Part shown: one piece after another, positions 34,781 through 47,031 of the stretch | How positions within the stretch are numbered: the stretch's first letter is position 1 | How the letters are laid out: every line of letters starts with the position of its first letter | Assembly (NCBI RefSeq): GCF_025685425.1 | Contig: NZ_JAGTAS010000057.1 | Coordinates: 124,001-188,000, forward strand | Reading direction: 5' to 3' | Source of the DNA: Terriglobus albidus | GTDB taxonomy: Bacteria > Acidobacteriota > Terriglobia > Terriglobales > Acidobacteriaceae | DNA: 64,000 nt | The notes under the pieces: model-generated | What the model saw: only the letters and a program-made list of their open reading frames with translations | What the model was told of the DNA's origin: nothing | Database searches by the model: none | Position numbers and translations under genes: made by a program

Positions 34781-36154
34781 CTATACCCCGCAGTTTTCCA
34801 GAAACAGAATGATGGAATCGATTCCCCGATAGAAATTCGCGATATGGAACTTCTCATTGGGCGCATGCAGATTGTCATCTGGCAGACCGAAGCCCATCAG
34901 GATCACCGGCACCTTCAGGTGGCGCTCGAACTCTCCGACAATCGGAATCGAACCGCCGCCGCGGACAAAGACCGTGTCCTTCTTCCAGATCTCGTGCATT
35001 GCCTTGACGGCTTTCTGCACGAAGGGATTATCCGTACCGATCACCACCGGTTCCCCGGAATGGATCAGGCGCGTCTCCACCGTTACGCCCCGGGGCGAGA
35101 GCTGCTGGACATATGCGGCGTACTTCTCATACGCGCCGGCTGACGTCATATTCGGCACGAGCCGCATACTGACCTTCGCTACAGCCTTGGCCGGAATCAC
35201 GGTCTTCGCTCCAGCTCCTGTGAATCCTCCCGGCATTCCGTGTACGTCCAGCGTAGGCCTGACTGAGACACGTTCAATGACGGAATACCCTTTCTCTCCG
35301 ACCAGTTCCGGAGAGCCGACCTCGGTCTGACGGTAATGTTCTTCGTCAAACGGAAGACGCTTCCATGCGGCGAGTTCGTCCTCTGTCGGCGGCTGGAGAT
35401 CGTCGTAAAAGCCTGGAATGCAAATATGCTCGTTTGCATCCTTCAAACCGGCAATAATCTGCGCCAACGCGACAAAGGGATTAGGCGCGGCGCCGCCATA
35501 GATGCCCGAATGAAGATCGGTTTTGGCTCCGCGGACCTCGATCTCGGTATAGATCATGCCGCGCAGTCCAACGCACAGAGTGGGCAGCTCCGGTGCGAAC
35601 ATCTCGGTGTCGCAGACCAGCGCCACGTCCGCCTTCAACGCCTCAGGGTGCTGTTGTACGTACTCTGCAATTCCCTCGCCTCCGACCTCCTCTTCCCCTT
35701 CGCAAAGCACCCTTACGTTCACCGGCAACTTGCCGCCGTACTCATGGAACAGCGCCTCCAGAGCCTTCACCTGCATCCAGAGTTGTCCTTTGTCGTCGAC
35801 GGCGCCACGCGCATAGATGTTGCCATTACGCTCCACTGGTTCAAAGGGAGGCGATAGCCACTCATCCAGAGGATCGGGCGGTTGTACATCGTAATGTCCG
35901 TAACACAGCACCGTTGGCTTTGCCGTAGCTCCCAGCCAGTCGCCGTAGACCAGGGGATGGCCCGAAGTCTCAATCAGGCGTACATTCTCCAGCCCGATGC
36001 GCTTCAGCTCATCTGCAAGAAATACAGCCGCCTTGCGAACATCCCCGGCGTGATCTGGCAGTGTAGAGATGGAGGGAATGCGAAGAAATTCTTTCAGCTC
36101 CGCCAATGCTTTCCCCTGATTCTTCGTTGCGAACTCTAACGCTTTCTTGGACAT
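34781..36154 (-). CDS. M20 family dipeptidase/metallohydrolase
   Basis: The 457-residue protein has the di-zinc M20 core: Leu-rich N-terminus, CYGHYDVQPPDPLDEW (first His/Asp), GAVDDKGQLWMQ (bridging Asp), CEGEEEVGGEG (catalytic Glu), VCDTEMFAP and GGSIPIVGEFER. The dimerisation (lid) domain is at about 195-340 with RPTLDVHGMPGGFTGAG. This is the dipeptidase/carnosinase-like subgroup, probably a cytosolic peptide hydrolase. Start ATG 36154 has GGAAGG upstream. It is the first gene of an operon with mobA and the MlaF-like ATPase, divergent from the TetR-regulated exporter. Confidence 0.92.
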   Translation of the reverse strand: MSKKALEFATKNQGKALAELKEFLRIPSISTLPDHAGDVRKAAVFLADELKRIGLENVRLIETSGHPLVYGDWLGATAKPTVLCYGHYDVQPPDPLDEWLSPPFEPVERNGNIYARGAVDDKGQLWMQVKALEALFHEYGGKLPVNVRVLCEGEEEVGGEGIAEYVQQHPEALKADVALVCDTEMFAPELPTLCVGLRGMIYTEIEVRGAKTDLHSGIYGGAAPNPFVALAQIIAGLKDANEHICIPGFYDDLQPPTEDELAAWKRLPFDEEHYRQTEVGSPELVGEKGYSVIERVSVRPTLDVHGMPGGFTGAGAKTVIPAKAVAKVSMRLVPNMTSAGAYEKYAAYVQQLSPRGVTVETRLIHSGEPVVIGTDNPFVQKAVKAMHEIWKKDTVFVRGGGSIPIVGEFERHLKVPVILMGFGLPDDNLHAPNEKFHIANFYRGIDSIILFLENCGV

Positions 36155-36234
36155 ACGCGCGACCTTCCCAATCCTGAGACTCCCTTGAGGGGCCTTCCCG
36201 AAAGGTCAATCATATACACGGCCGAAGTTCGGTG

Positions 36235-36283
36235 TTGACATAAATAAACTAAACCGTTCAGTATTTATAACCGGAGGAGCGAT
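36235..36283 (+). promoter_or_regulatory. Promoter and TetR-type operator of the ABC exporter operon
   Basis: TTGACA (36235-36240) is followed by the pseudo-palindrome ACTAAACCGTTCAGT (36248-36262; ACTAAAC-C-GTTCAGT). This is the ACTNAAC-N-GTTNAGT type seen with many TetR repressors. CAGTAT (36259-36264) may be the -10 (18-bp spacer). A GGAGGAG Shine-Dalgarno (36273-36279) precedes the ATG at 36288. The TetR gene is the third gene of this operon, so autorepression is likely. Confidence 0.6.
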
Positions 36284-36287
36284 CTGC

Positions 36288-37073
36288 ATGATCAGTGTCC
36301 GTAACCTTGTCCGGCGATTTGGAGATTTCACCGCAGTCAAAGAGATCTCCTTCGATGTCGCCCAGGGCGAGATCTTTGCCTTCCTTGGCCCCAATGGGGC
36401 GGGTAAATCCACCACCATCAAAATGCTGACTACCCTGCTGCGGCCGACCAGCGGCGCCATTCAGCTAGACGGCATGGACCCCAATGTCCATCAGAAGGAA
36501 GCCCGTCAGCGCTTTGGCATCGTCTTTCAGGATCCCAGCCTCGACCAGGAGCAGACTGCCTGGGAGAACATGGAGCTCCACGGCGTTCTTTATCACGTAC
36601 CTCGCAAGGTAAGGGCAACGCGTATTGTGTTTCTACTGAAGACCTTTGAGCTCTGGGACCGTAAGGACTCACTGGTTAAGACCTTTTCCGGCGGCATGAA
36701 GCGGCGGCTTGAGATCGCACGCGGACTGCTGCATACGCCGAAGATTCTCTTTCTCGATGAACCCACACTTGGCCTTGACCCGCAGAGCCGCAATCAGCTC
36801 TGGACGCATGTGAAGGCATTGAACGAGACCGAAAAGACTACTGTCTTCCTGACGACACACTACATGGACGAGGCCGAAAAAGTGGCGCATCGCATTGCCA
36901 TCATGGATCACGGCGCCATCGTCGCGCAGGGCACCGCGGCTGAGCTCAAACAACAGACATCCACGGACTCACTTGAGGCTGCATTCCTCGCGCTGACGGG
37001 CTCGTCTCTGCGAAATGAAAGTGCCGATGCAAAAGCAGGGCTGCGCCAGATGGCGCAGATGTGGAGGCGATAG
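36288..37073 (+). CDS. ABC transporter ATPase, drug-resistance (DrrA/CcmA-like) type
   Basis: The 261-residue protein has Walker A GPNGAGKSTT, the YNYYRR-like LRPTSGAIQLDGMD, GIVFQDPSLDQEQTAWENMELHGVLYHVP (a DrrA-like extended Q-loop), signature FSGGMKRRLEIARGLLHTPKILFLDEPTLGLDPQSR, and H-loop TTHYMDEAEKV. It powers an exporter with the permease encoded three bases downstream. GGAGGAG precedes the ATG. It is under a probable TetR operator, so the pump is likely substrate-induced. Confidence 0.93.
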   Translation: MISVRNLVRRFGDFTAVKEISFDVAQGEIFAFLGPNGAGKSTTIKMLTTLLRPTSGAIQLDGMDPNVHQKEARQRFGIVFQDPSLDQEQTAWENMELHGVLYHVPRKVRATRIVFLLKTFELWDRKDSLVKTFSGGMKRRLEIARGLLHTPKILFLDEPTLGLDPQSRNQLWTHVKALNETEKTTVFLTTHYMDEAEKVAHRIAIMDHGAIVAQGTAAELKQQTSTDSLEAAFLALTGSSLRNESADAKAGLRQMAQMWRR

Positions 37074-37075
37074 CA

Positions 37076-37822
37076 ATGGGAGCAATTTACATTCTGTGGC
37101 TGCGCGAATTGAAGCGGTATGTCCGCTCCCGGGTACAGGTGGTCGCCTCGCTGGCGCAACCCTGTCTGTACCTGTTCGCATTCGGCTTTGGATTTGGCGC
37201 TGTCTTTCGGCAGGCTGGCCGCGGCAGTTACCTGCAATTCATGGCTCCGGGCGTCGTGGCTATGACAGTGCTTTTCTCTGCTGTTTTTTCAGGAATCGCA
37301 ATGTTGTGGGACCGCCAGTTCGGCTTCCTGAAAGAGACCCTCGTAGCACCTGTCTCACGGCTACAGATCATGATCGGCCGTACGCTTGGAGGTGCGACAG
37401 TGGCCATCATTCAGGGAACGATCGTCCTTTGCGTCTGCCTTCTGGCCGGCTTCCGCCCGCAAAGCTGGCTGGCGTTGCCAGGTGCGTTTCTCTTCCTCTT
37501 TCTCATTGCCCTGGTCTTTGCCGCACTGGGCACAGCGCTCGGCTCGGCGATCAAAGACATGCAGGGATTCCAGATCGTGATGAATTTTCTGGTCATGCCT
37601 ATCTACTTTCTGTCGGGAGCCTTGTTCCCTCTCGACAATCAGAAGATCGGCATGAGGATCGCGAATCAGATTGATCCACTGTCATACGGAGTCGACGGGT
37701 TGAGAGGAATGCTCACCAATGTGTGGCACTTCACACCATCCACGAACCTAATGGTCCTGACGGTGGTCGCGGGGGCCTTCCTCTTGCTGGGCGCTTACCT
37801 GTTTTCTAAGATCGAAGTCTAG
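37076..37822 (+). CDS. ABC-2 type permease of drug-export system
   Basis: The 248-residue protein starts at ATG 37076, three bases after the ATPase stop, with GGAGG nine bases upstream. Six membrane segments are predicted. The conserved ABC-2 block FSAVFSGIAMLWDRQFGFLKETLVAPVSRLQIMIGRTLGG and FLVMPIYFLSGALFPLDN (between TM5 and TM6) are present. It forms the membrane channel with the upstream ATPase. The pump direction (export) is from family knowledge; substrate unknown. The last bases overlap the TetR GTG start by one base. Confidence 0.93.
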   Translation: MGAIYILWLRELKRYVRSRVQVVASLAQPCLYLFAFGFGFGAVFRQAGRGSYLQFMAPGVVAMTVLFSAVFSGIAMLWDRQFGFLKETLVAPVSRLQIMIGRTLGGATVAIIQGTIVLCVCLLAGFRPQSWLALPGAFLFLFLIALVFAALGTALGSAIKDMQGFQIVMNFLVMPIYFLSGALFPLDNQKIGMRIANQIDPLSYGVDGLRGMLTNVWHFTPSTNLMVLTVVAGAFLLLGAYLFSKIEV

Positions 37823-38421
37823 TGGCACGCACGCGAAGTCAGATAGCGCACCAAAAGGTCATCGAGGCCGCAATCTCGCTCTTTGCAGAGCGCGGCCTCG
37901 ATGCCACCAGCATGGACACCATCGCTGAGGTCTCGGGGGTCAGCAAAGCAACCATCTACAAGCACTGGCCGAACAAAGATGCGCTCTGCCTGGAAGCTCT
38001 GAGCTATCTTGTCGGGAGTGATATCAAGGTTCCCGTACCAGATACCGGAGATCTGCGTGCTGATCTCATTGCACGCCTGAGCTATCAACCCGCCCCGGAC
38101 CGTGCTCTTCTGCGCGAGCGAATTATGCCCCATGTCCTTGCGTATGCCTCCAGGAACCTGGAATTCGGCAGAGCCTGGCGGGCGCGCGCCATGTCCCCTG
38201 TCATCACTGCCCTGCAGGAATGGATACAGCGCGAGCAGCAGCGTGGAACGCTGGTCCCAACGATCGATGTAGAGTCGGCGATTTCTTTGCTTATGGGACC
38301 ACTGCTCTATCGCAATATCTTTCACAAGCGCGAACCCGGTAGCCAGGGTCAATTCGCACCTCACCTGGAACGGCATATCGCTGAGGCGTTTCTCGCCCTA
38401 TATGCGCTGCCCAGACGTTAG
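37822..38421 (+). CDS. TetR-family transcriptional repressor
   Basis: The 199-residue protein has an N-terminal helix-turn-helix: VIEAAISLFAERGLDATSMDTIAEVSGVSKATIYKHWPNKDALCLEAL (about 10-60), the TetR signature. A helical ligand-binding domain follows. The GTG start overlaps the permease stop TAG by one base, so it is in the same operon as the exporter and would bind the operator at 36248. Stop TAG is the first three bases of repeat copy H. The effector is unknown. Confidence 0.93.
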   Translation: MARTRSQIAHQKVIEAAISLFAERGLDATSMDTIAEVSGVSKATIYKHWPNKDALCLEALSYLVGSDIKVPVPDTGDLRADLIARLSYQPAPDRALLRERIMPHVLAYASRNLEFGRAWRARAMSPVITALQEWIQREQQRGTLVPTIDVESAISLLMGPLLYRNIFHKREPGSQGQFAPHLERHIAEAFLALYALPRR

Positions 38422-38534
38422 AGCATTTCCCTGTAGGTGTAGAGGAGGGCTTCCGCAATCTATGGGCGATTTTCCGCGATGAAAACGCTGCTGCACACCC
38501 CTTCCGGGGTACCTGGCAGCAGGGAAATACTTTA
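38419..38534 (+). repeat. TA-flanked palindromic element, copy H
   Basis: The copy reads TAGAGCATTTCCCTGTAGG ... CAGCAGGGAAATACTTTA. It sits between the convergent TetR and rhodanese genes. One T is lost in both inverted arms (TTTCCC/GGGAAA), a compensated change. Confidence 0.9.
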
Positions 38535-38543
38535 GAATGTCTC

Positions 38544-38867
38544 TTAGTATCGGGGAATAGTGGGATCAAGTTCGCGCGACCATGCGTCGATTCCGCCCGC
38601 GATAGACTGCACGTTCTCGAATCCCTCACGGCGAAGCCAGGCCGTCACTGAAAGGGAACGTGCCCCGTGATGACAGAGCACCACGATGTGCGCGTCCGGG
38701 TCCAACTCCTGGTGGGCACGAGCCTTCACTTCGCCCATGGGCATCAAAACCGCACCTTCGATACTGGCGAGCTGTACTTCAAGCGGCTCACGAACGTCAA
38801 CCAGAACGGGGGCTGCCGGCTGCTGTTTTAACTTTGCGTACTCGCTGACGGAGATCTCCCAATCCAT
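38544..38867 (-). CDS. Rhodanese-domain protein
   Basis: A 107-residue single-domain rhodanese from ATG 38867; the longer frame to 38948 is not rhodanese. Landmarks are VLVDVREPLEVQLASIEGAVLMPMGEV, the active-site loop VVLCHHGARS (Cys followed by a five-residue loop) and GFENVQSIAGGIDAWSREL. It would transfer sulfur or act in persulfide metabolism. It is divergent from the NtrC gene at 38971 and convergent with TetR. Confidence 0.9.
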   Translation of the reverse strand: MDWEISVSEYAKLKQQPAAPVLVDVREPLEVQLASIEGAVLMPMGEVKARAHQELDPDAHIVVLCHHGARSLSVTAWLRREGFENVQSIAGGIDAWSRELDPTIPRY

Positions 38868-38970
38868 ATCATAAGGATACCCTGTGCGCGCATTTCCTGC
38901 TCTTCCGCACTGTAATGGTGAACATTTTGCATCTAAACGCTCGTACACTTTTAGCTAGGATAGTTTTTTT

Positions 38971-40407
38971 GTGAATAAGGTTCTTATTGTTGAAGACGAG
39001 CCGAACGCTCGCACAGGACTCGCGGAACTGGTAGCCAGTTGGGGTTACCGTACGGACGTAGCCGGAGACGGTCTGGAAGGTCTGGAGAAGATCCAGCAGT
39101 GGGCTCCTTCCATCGTTATCACCGATCTGCGCATGCCGCGGATGGATGGTCTGGAATTACTGGATCGCATTTCGGAACTGCAAACGAAGGTCGCCGTCAT
39201 CATGGTGACGGCGCAGGGATCGATCGAGTCCGCTGTTGAAGCCATGCGCATTGGCGCCTATGACTTCATCCAAAAACCCATTGATCCCGTTCGTCTGCGT
39301 ACCATTCTGCAGAATGCAAGCCGCCAGGTGGGTGCGGACATCGAGCTGGAAATCACACGCCGCCGCCTGAAAGAGACCGGTGTGCTTGGCCCGCTCATCG
39401 GTTCTTCGAACAGCATGAAGGACATCTTCGAGCTGATCGAGCGCATTGCCCCCTCCAATGTCTCAGTCCTCATCACGGGCGAGAGTGGGACGGGCAAGGA
39501 GTTGGCTGCCCGGGCCCTGCACGACCTCAGCCCTCGCAGAGCCAAACCTTTTGTGGCGGTCAACTGTGCCGCCATTCCGGAGACGCTGATCGAGAGCGAG
39601 ATCTTCGGCCACGAAAAAGGCGCATTCACCGGCGCGCAGGAACGCCGTGCGGGTTGCTTTGAGCTGGCGGAGGAAGGCACGCTGCTGCTTGATGAGATCG
39701 GCGAGATGCCGGCGGCAACCCAGGCCAAGCTGTTGCGCGTCCTGGAAGACCGCAAACTCCGCCGTCTGGGCGCAAAGGCTGAGACACCGGTCGACGTCCG
39801 TGTTATCGCCGCGACCAACAAAGACCCGCAGGCGGCAGTCAGCGCCGGCGAGCTGCGGGGCGACCTCTACTATCGTCTGAATGTCTTCAACATTCACATG
39901 CCTCCGCTGCGCGACCATCTCAGCGATGTCCCTGCAATCGCCCAGTCGATGATCGAAGACATGAACAATCGCCACCACTGCACTGTCTCCGGCTTGACGG
40001 ATACGCTCATGGCCCGGCTGATGCACTATCCCTGGCCCGGCAACGTCCGCGAACTCCGCAATACCATTGAACGTGCGGTGATTCTTGCCGGCAGCGGCGC
40101 TCTGGATATGAAGCATCTGCCGGCGAACTTCGGAGAACATGGTTTTATTCCTCCGAATCACACGGCATTCCAGAAGCCTGTACCGCAGGTTCCGCCGCCA
40201 TTCCGGGAATCCGCCTCCGGGGCAGGAAACGATATCGTAGAACTAGAGGTCGGCACGACGGTTGATGAGGCCGAGCGCCAACTTATCCTGAAGACACTGG
40301 AGTCAACGAACAACAATAAGACCCGCGCCGCCGAAATTCTTGGCATCAGCTCGAAGACCCTGCAGAACAAGCTGAAGGAATACGCCAGTGCGGGCGATGA
40401 GGCGTAG
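38971..40407 (+). CDS. NtrC-type sigma-54-dependent response regulator
   Basis: The 478-residue protein has a receiver domain (about 1-115; acidic pair EDE, phospho-Asp52 in VITDLRMPRMDG, Thr in MVTAQG, Lys102). The AAA+ domain has Walker A GESGTGKE, the sigma-54 loop GAFTGA at 217-222, Walker B GTLLLDEIGE and the R-finger region LYYRLNVFNIHMPPLRD. The C-terminal Fis-type helix-turn-helix is NNKTRAAEILGISSKTLQNKLKEY. It would be phosphorylated by the NtrB-like kinase encoded 17 bp downstream and would drive sigma-54 promoters. Start GTG at 38971; a TAGGAT-like site lies upstream. The intact GAFTGA makes it a useful contrast to the gene at 147. Confidence 0.95.
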   Translation: MNKVLIVEDEPNARTGLAELVASWGYRTDVAGDGLEGLEKIQQWAPSIVITDLRMPRMDGLELLDRISELQTKVAVIMVTAQGSIESAVEAMRIGAYDFIQKPIDPVRLRTILQNASRQVGADIELEITRRRLKETGVLGPLIGSSNSMKDIFELIERIAPSNVSVLITGESGTGKELAARALHDLSPRRAKPFVAVNCAAIPETLIESEIFGHEKGAFTGAQERRAGCFELAEEGTLLLDEIGEMPAATQAKLLRVLEDRKLRRLGAKAETPVDVRVIAATNKDPQAAVSAGELRGDLYYRLNVFNIHMPPLRDHLSDVPAIAQSMIEDMNNRHHCTVSGLTDTLMARLMHYPWPGNVRELRNTIERAVILAGSGALDMKHLPANFGEHGFIPPNHTAFQKPVPQVPPPFRESASGAGNDIVELEVGTTVDEAERQLILKTLESTNNNKTRAAEILGISSKTLQNKLKEYASAGDEA

Positions 40408-40424
40408 CCCCTCCCCCGATCGAC

Positions 40425-42317
40425 ATGCGCCTGAAGACCAAGCTCGTTCTCGCATTTACCGCGCTTACTTTCGCCGTCGTGCTGGTGTTGTGCCTGGTTT
40501 TTCTGGGCGAACTGTTGCGCCAACGCATTACGCAGACGGGCGACAGCAATGATGTATTGGTACGCGAGGTAACCCTCAGCACCCGCCAGGCGCTCGTGAC
40601 CGGCCTGCGGGAGCATCCCCCTACGGATAACTCCGACGAAGCGTTTCAGAGCGCTGTGGCCAACGCCATTCGCGGATACCAGCCCCTGACGGATGAGATG
40701 AACGCTATTGTGCGTTACTCTCCGCCGGTACAGGACGTCACTGTGACCGGCCTCCATGGCGTGGTTCTCTCTTCGACGGATCCGACCCTGCTGGATCAGC
40801 AATTTCCTTACCGCTCGCCCTTCAACCGCATTAGTGGAGGCGGTGTTCTGGAACAGGCACGGACCGTCTTTGGCCGTCCCCAGGTGCTGGATGTCACCCT
40901 TCCTCTGGATCGCAACGGCCAGCCGTTCCTTACGATCCATCTGGGGGTCCGTTCGACGTTTCTGCGCAGCAGCTACGCACCCTGGTTGAAGGCCGCGGTT
41001 ATCTTTGCCCTGGTGGCGCTTGCCGCCTGTGTCGTGATCGCTGCTCTGCTCTCCAGTCTCGCCCTTCACCCTATCGAGCGCATCAACCAGCAGCTTGAAC
41101 AACTCATGCTGGCAAATTCGTCGACACCGCTGATCGAAGCTCCGCGTGATCAACCGGACGCCGTGGTCCGTGCCTCGCAAAGTATCGCCAAGCTCGGAGA
41201 AAAGATTCGCACCACCGAACAGATCTATTCCGCGCTACAGACCAATCTGAACCAGATGCTGGAGACCCTGCGCGACGGCGTTATCCTTTTCACCGCCGAC
41301 CGGCGTGCCGTCATGGTCTCTGAAGCCGTTGAAGGATTTCTCGGGCGCGATCGTGACGCCATTCTGGGCAGTACCGCCGAAGATATCTTCCATCGTGGAA
41401 CAGTGCTGGGACAGGCCGTCCGCGATTGCTTCGCCATGCATGCCAATCTGATTGAAGAGCCGGTCGTACTGGAAGACGGCCGTGAAGCAAAGGTTTCTCT
41501 TCAGTTCATCCACGGCGAGCAGACGGGCAATGGGGAACGCCTGGGCGCCCTGCTGACCCTGCATGATGCTCACTCCGCCAAGCAATTGGAGCAGGAGATT
41601 GAGGTCTCGCGCCGTCTGGCGGCAATCGGACGTCTCACCGCCGGTGTGGGCCACGAGGTCAAAAATCCCATCAACGCCATGGTGGTCCATCTGGAGCTGC
41701 TGCGCAGCAAACTCGCAGAGGCGACCGATGACAGCGCGCAGAAACACGTCGATATTCTTGCCCAGGAGATGCAGCGCCTGGATCGTGTCGTACAGACCCT
41801 GGCGGACTTCTCCCGGCCGATCGACCTTCGTCTCTATGACTACGATCTGCGTGAGATTGTGCGTAAGGTTGGCGCACTCACCGCCGAGTCGTTTTCGCAC
41901 CAGAAGATCACCCTGGTTGAAGAACTGCCCTCCACGCCACTGATGGTTCTGGTTGATGCGGAGATGCTGCAACAAGCTGTGCTGAACATCGTCTTAAATG
42001 GTGCACAGGCTATGCCTGCGGGCGGTACCCTGCGTATTGTGCTTGATCGTAACGATGGCGACGCGCGACTGCGTATTATGGATGAGGGAGTTGGAATTCC
42101 CGCTGAACTTCTGCCAAAGGTTTTCGATCTGTACTTTACTACCAAGCCAAAAGGAAGCGGCATTGGTCTGGCCATGACGTATCGCATGTTGCAATTGCAC
42201 GGTGGTTCGATCGACGTAATATCGAACACGAACCAGAGTGCGCCGGACCGCGGAAGCACCTTCACGATTTTGCTTCCATTGAGCCACGGAGTACCGGGCG
42301 AAAGGAGCCGCGTATGA
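40425..42317 (+). CDS. Two-component sensor histidine kinase, NtrB-like
   Basis: The 630-residue protein has TM1 (about 7-30), a periplasmic sensor region (about 35-185), TM2 (about 188-212) and a HAMP-like linker HPIERINQQLEQLML. A PAS domain follows (about 265-385), then HisKA with GRLTAGVGHEVKNPINAM (His410). The HATPase_c domain has NIVLNGAQAM, DEGVGIPAELL and GSGIGLAMTY. Partner regulator is the upstream NtrC-type gene. The stop overlaps the next ATG (ATGA), so translation is coupled. Signal unknown. Confidence 0.94.
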   Translation: MRLKTKLVLAFTALTFAVVLVLCLVFLGELLRQRITQTGDSNDVLVREVTLSTRQALVTGLREHPPTDNSDEAFQSAVANAIRGYQPLTDEMNAIVRYSPPVQDVTVTGLHGVVLSSTDPTLLDQQFPYRSPFNRISGGGVLEQARTVFGRPQVLDVTLPLDRNGQPFLTIHLGVRSTFLRSSYAPWLKAAVIFALVALAACVVIAALLSSLALHPIERINQQLEQLMLANSSTPLIEAPRDQPDAVVRASQSIAKLGEKIRTTEQIYSALQTNLNQMLETLRDGVILFTADRRAVMVSEAVEGFLGRDRDAILGSTAEDIFHRGTVLGQAVRDCFAMHANLIEEPVVLEDGREAKVSLQFIHGEQTGNGERLGALLTLHDAHSAKQLEQEIEVSRRLAAIGRLTAGVGHEVKNPINAMVVHLELLRSKLAEATDDSAQKHVDILAQEMQRLDRVVQTLADFSRPIDLRLYDYDLREIVRKVGALTAESFSHQKITLVEELPSTPLMVLVDAEMLQQAVLNIVLNGAQAMPAGGTLRIVLDRNDGDARLRIMDEGVGIPAELLPKVFDLYFTTKPKGSGIGLAMTYRMLQLHGGSIDVISNTNQSAPDRGSTFTILLPLSHGVPGERSRV

Positions 42318-42910
42318 CAAGCCGCTATCCAGTGCTGCTTACACTTGCGGCCGCCTGCATCGTGACCCAGGGCTGCAAGCACTCCCCAAAGGCCGTTCAG
42401 GCGGCCACGCCTCCCGTAATCACGGCCCCGCCGATCCAGGTGCCTCCGGCTACTGTCCGGGACGCGGAACGCCGCGCGGAAGCCGATGTCCCTGCGCCTC
42501 CGCCACCGGCGCCACCGAAACAGGAAGAGCCGCAGCATCCCGCCCGGACGCAACGCCGGCAACAACGGCCGCCGACGCAGACGCAGACGCAACCCGCCAC
42601 GACTCCACCTCCGACTCAGAGCGCGAGCACAGGGACGCCTGCGCCAGATGCCGCATCAGTGATCGGAGAGCTCTCTACCGGCGGCGATACCTCGGCACAG
42701 GCCCGGCAGCAGGCAGCCGAGCTCATCGCGGCGCAGCAAAAGCGTCTTGACGGCCTTTCCGGCACAGTGGCGGGTTCTCACAAGACTGCCGTGGACCAGA
42801 TTAAGGATTTCCTCTCAAAGGCGCGGGAGGCGCTGAAAGCCGGCGATCTGGATGGAGCGAATACGCTGACAACCAAAGCCAAGCTGTTGCTCGACGATAT
42901 CGTGCGCTGA
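42314..42910 (+). CDS. Proline/glutamine-rich lipoprotein of the NtrBC operon
   Basis: The 198-residue protein overlaps the kinase stop by four bases (ATGA). The N-terminus MTSRYPVLLTLAAACIVTQGC is a lipoprotein signal (Cys21 then K). The middle is disordered (PPPPAPPKQEE, TQRRQQRPPTQTQTQPAT). The C-terminal 75 residues form a helical pair (AELIAAQQKRLDGLSGT, VDQIKDFLSKAREALKAGDLDGANTLTTKAKLLLDDIV), probably a coiled hairpin. Tight coupling to the kinase suggests a periplasmic partner of the sensor. The family is unknown to me. Confidence 0.8.
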   Translation: MTSRYPVLLTLAAACIVTQGCKHSPKAVQAATPPVITAPPIQVPPATVRDAERRAEADVPAPPPPAPPKQEEPQHPARTQRRQQRPPTQTQTQPATTPPPTQSASTGTPAPDAASVIGELSTGGDTSAQARQQAAELIAAQQKRLDGLSGTVAGSHKTAVDQIKDFLSKAREALKAGDLDGANTLTTKAKLLLDDIVR

Positions 42911-43010
42911 GTAATTGAATGATCAAATAAATTGAATAATTGAAGGGAAATCTAGGCGGAGCTCCCAAAGGAGCTTCACTCACCTTCAACAAAGAATCGT
43001 TGCACGGCCC

Positions 43011-43120
43011 CAGAGTATTTCCCTGTTGCTGGGTATCCCGGAAGGGCGTGCAGCGCGTTTTCATTGCGGAAAACGCCCATAGATGGGGATGCTTTGGACT
43101 AAACCAACAGGGAATATGCT

Positions 43121-43123
<3 letters not shown>
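43011..43123 (-). repeat. TA-flanked palindromic element, copy I
   Basis: The copy reads CAGAGTATTTCCCTGTTGC ... CAACAGGGAATATGCTCTA. The left end has lost the TA. The right end supplies the TAG stop codon of secA (minus strand) at 43121-43123. It lies between convergent lipoprotein and secA genes. Confidence 0.88.
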
Positions 43124-46105
<2,982 letters not shown>

Positions 46106-46170
46106 AACGAGTTGTCCCTCGGGCGCAATGCGCCCATCTATCAGTTTAGACGAAAGCTTCTGCCCGCGCT

Positions 46171-46989
46171 CTACCGGAGGTACGTCATCAGCGGCGAGTT
46201 TGCGCGCCTCAGCGCCTCAACCACGGCGCCAGCATTCAGCTCCGCGCCTTCGGCACTGGTGTGCGTGTGATCGATGGGAAATAAAAGTTTTGTCTTTTCA
46301 GCACCCATCGCTTCCAACTTGTCGGCCTCGACCGTCGCCATGTCCAAATATGCGACATGTTCCGCCTCAGCGGTCTGCTGGATAAAGCCGTCATACCCCA
46401 TATCCCGCTCGATTCGGCCATCCGTCCAGATATTGCGCACCGTCAGGCTCAGCAGAATCGGCGTCGCCCCCTTGGCGCGCGTATCGGCAATATACTTCCG
46501 CAGATACCAACCGTAGGTATGGACAATTTCCTTCGATCCATCCTGCAGTGTCACTTCTTTCTGCTCTTCGCCGATTCCTTTCAGCGTGCCGCGCGGCTTT
46601 TCCCCATCCAGTTGGCCGCCATCGTTGTGTCCCATCTGAATCAGGACAAAATCCCCCTTCTTGAGTTGCGAGAGCAAGGCATCCCACGCGCCTTCGCGGA
46701 TAAATGTCCGGCTGCTGCGACCCGCGCGGGCCCGGTTCGCTACATTGACGTGCGAGGTATCGAAGTAGTGAGCGAAATGGTCGCCCCAGCCCAGATCTGT
46801 CTTGTTCTGCGCCGTCGAATCCCCCACGATGAAGATGGTTGGAAGTGCCGGATTTAGTGGCGCCGCGGCGCTGTCGTACTTCGTCACTGGCCGGGCAACA
46901 GCATCGTCCGGATTGGTCTGGGAGCTGGCCGCCTGGCCCATCACAGCGCCAGAGCACATCAGCAGCAGAAAGAAATGCAAGGTACGCAT
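46171..46989 (-). CDS. Exported SGNH esterase, rhamnogalacturonan acetylesterase-like
   Basis: The 272-residue protein has a signal peptide ([19 protein letters not shown]). The mature protein has SGNH blocks: [12 protein letters not shown] (Ser), [24 protein letters not shown] (block II, Gly), MGHNDGG (block III, Asn) and [16 protein letters not shown] (Asp/His). This is the RhgT/rhamnogalacturonan acetylesterase branch (carbohydrate esterase family 12), which deacetylates pectin. A role in plant polysaccharide use is inferred; no other pectin genes flank it. Confidence 0.9.
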   Translation of the reverse strand: MRTLHFFLLLMCSGAVMGQAASSQTNPDDAVARPVTKYDSAAAPLNPALPTIFIVGDSTAQNKTDLGWGDHFAHYFDTSHVNVANRARAGRSSRTFIREGAWDALLSQLKKGDFVLIQMGHNDGGQLDGEKPRGTLKGIGEEQKEVTLQDGSKEIVHTYGWYLRKYIADTRAKGATPILLSLTVRNIWTDGRIERDMGYDGFIQQTAEAEHVAYLDMATVEADKLEAMGAEKTKLLFPIDHTHTSAEGAELNAGAVVEALRRANSPLMTYLR

Positions 46990-47031
46990 ACGCGCAACTT
47001 TACTACTAAAACGCTCCCTGTTTCTGGATCC

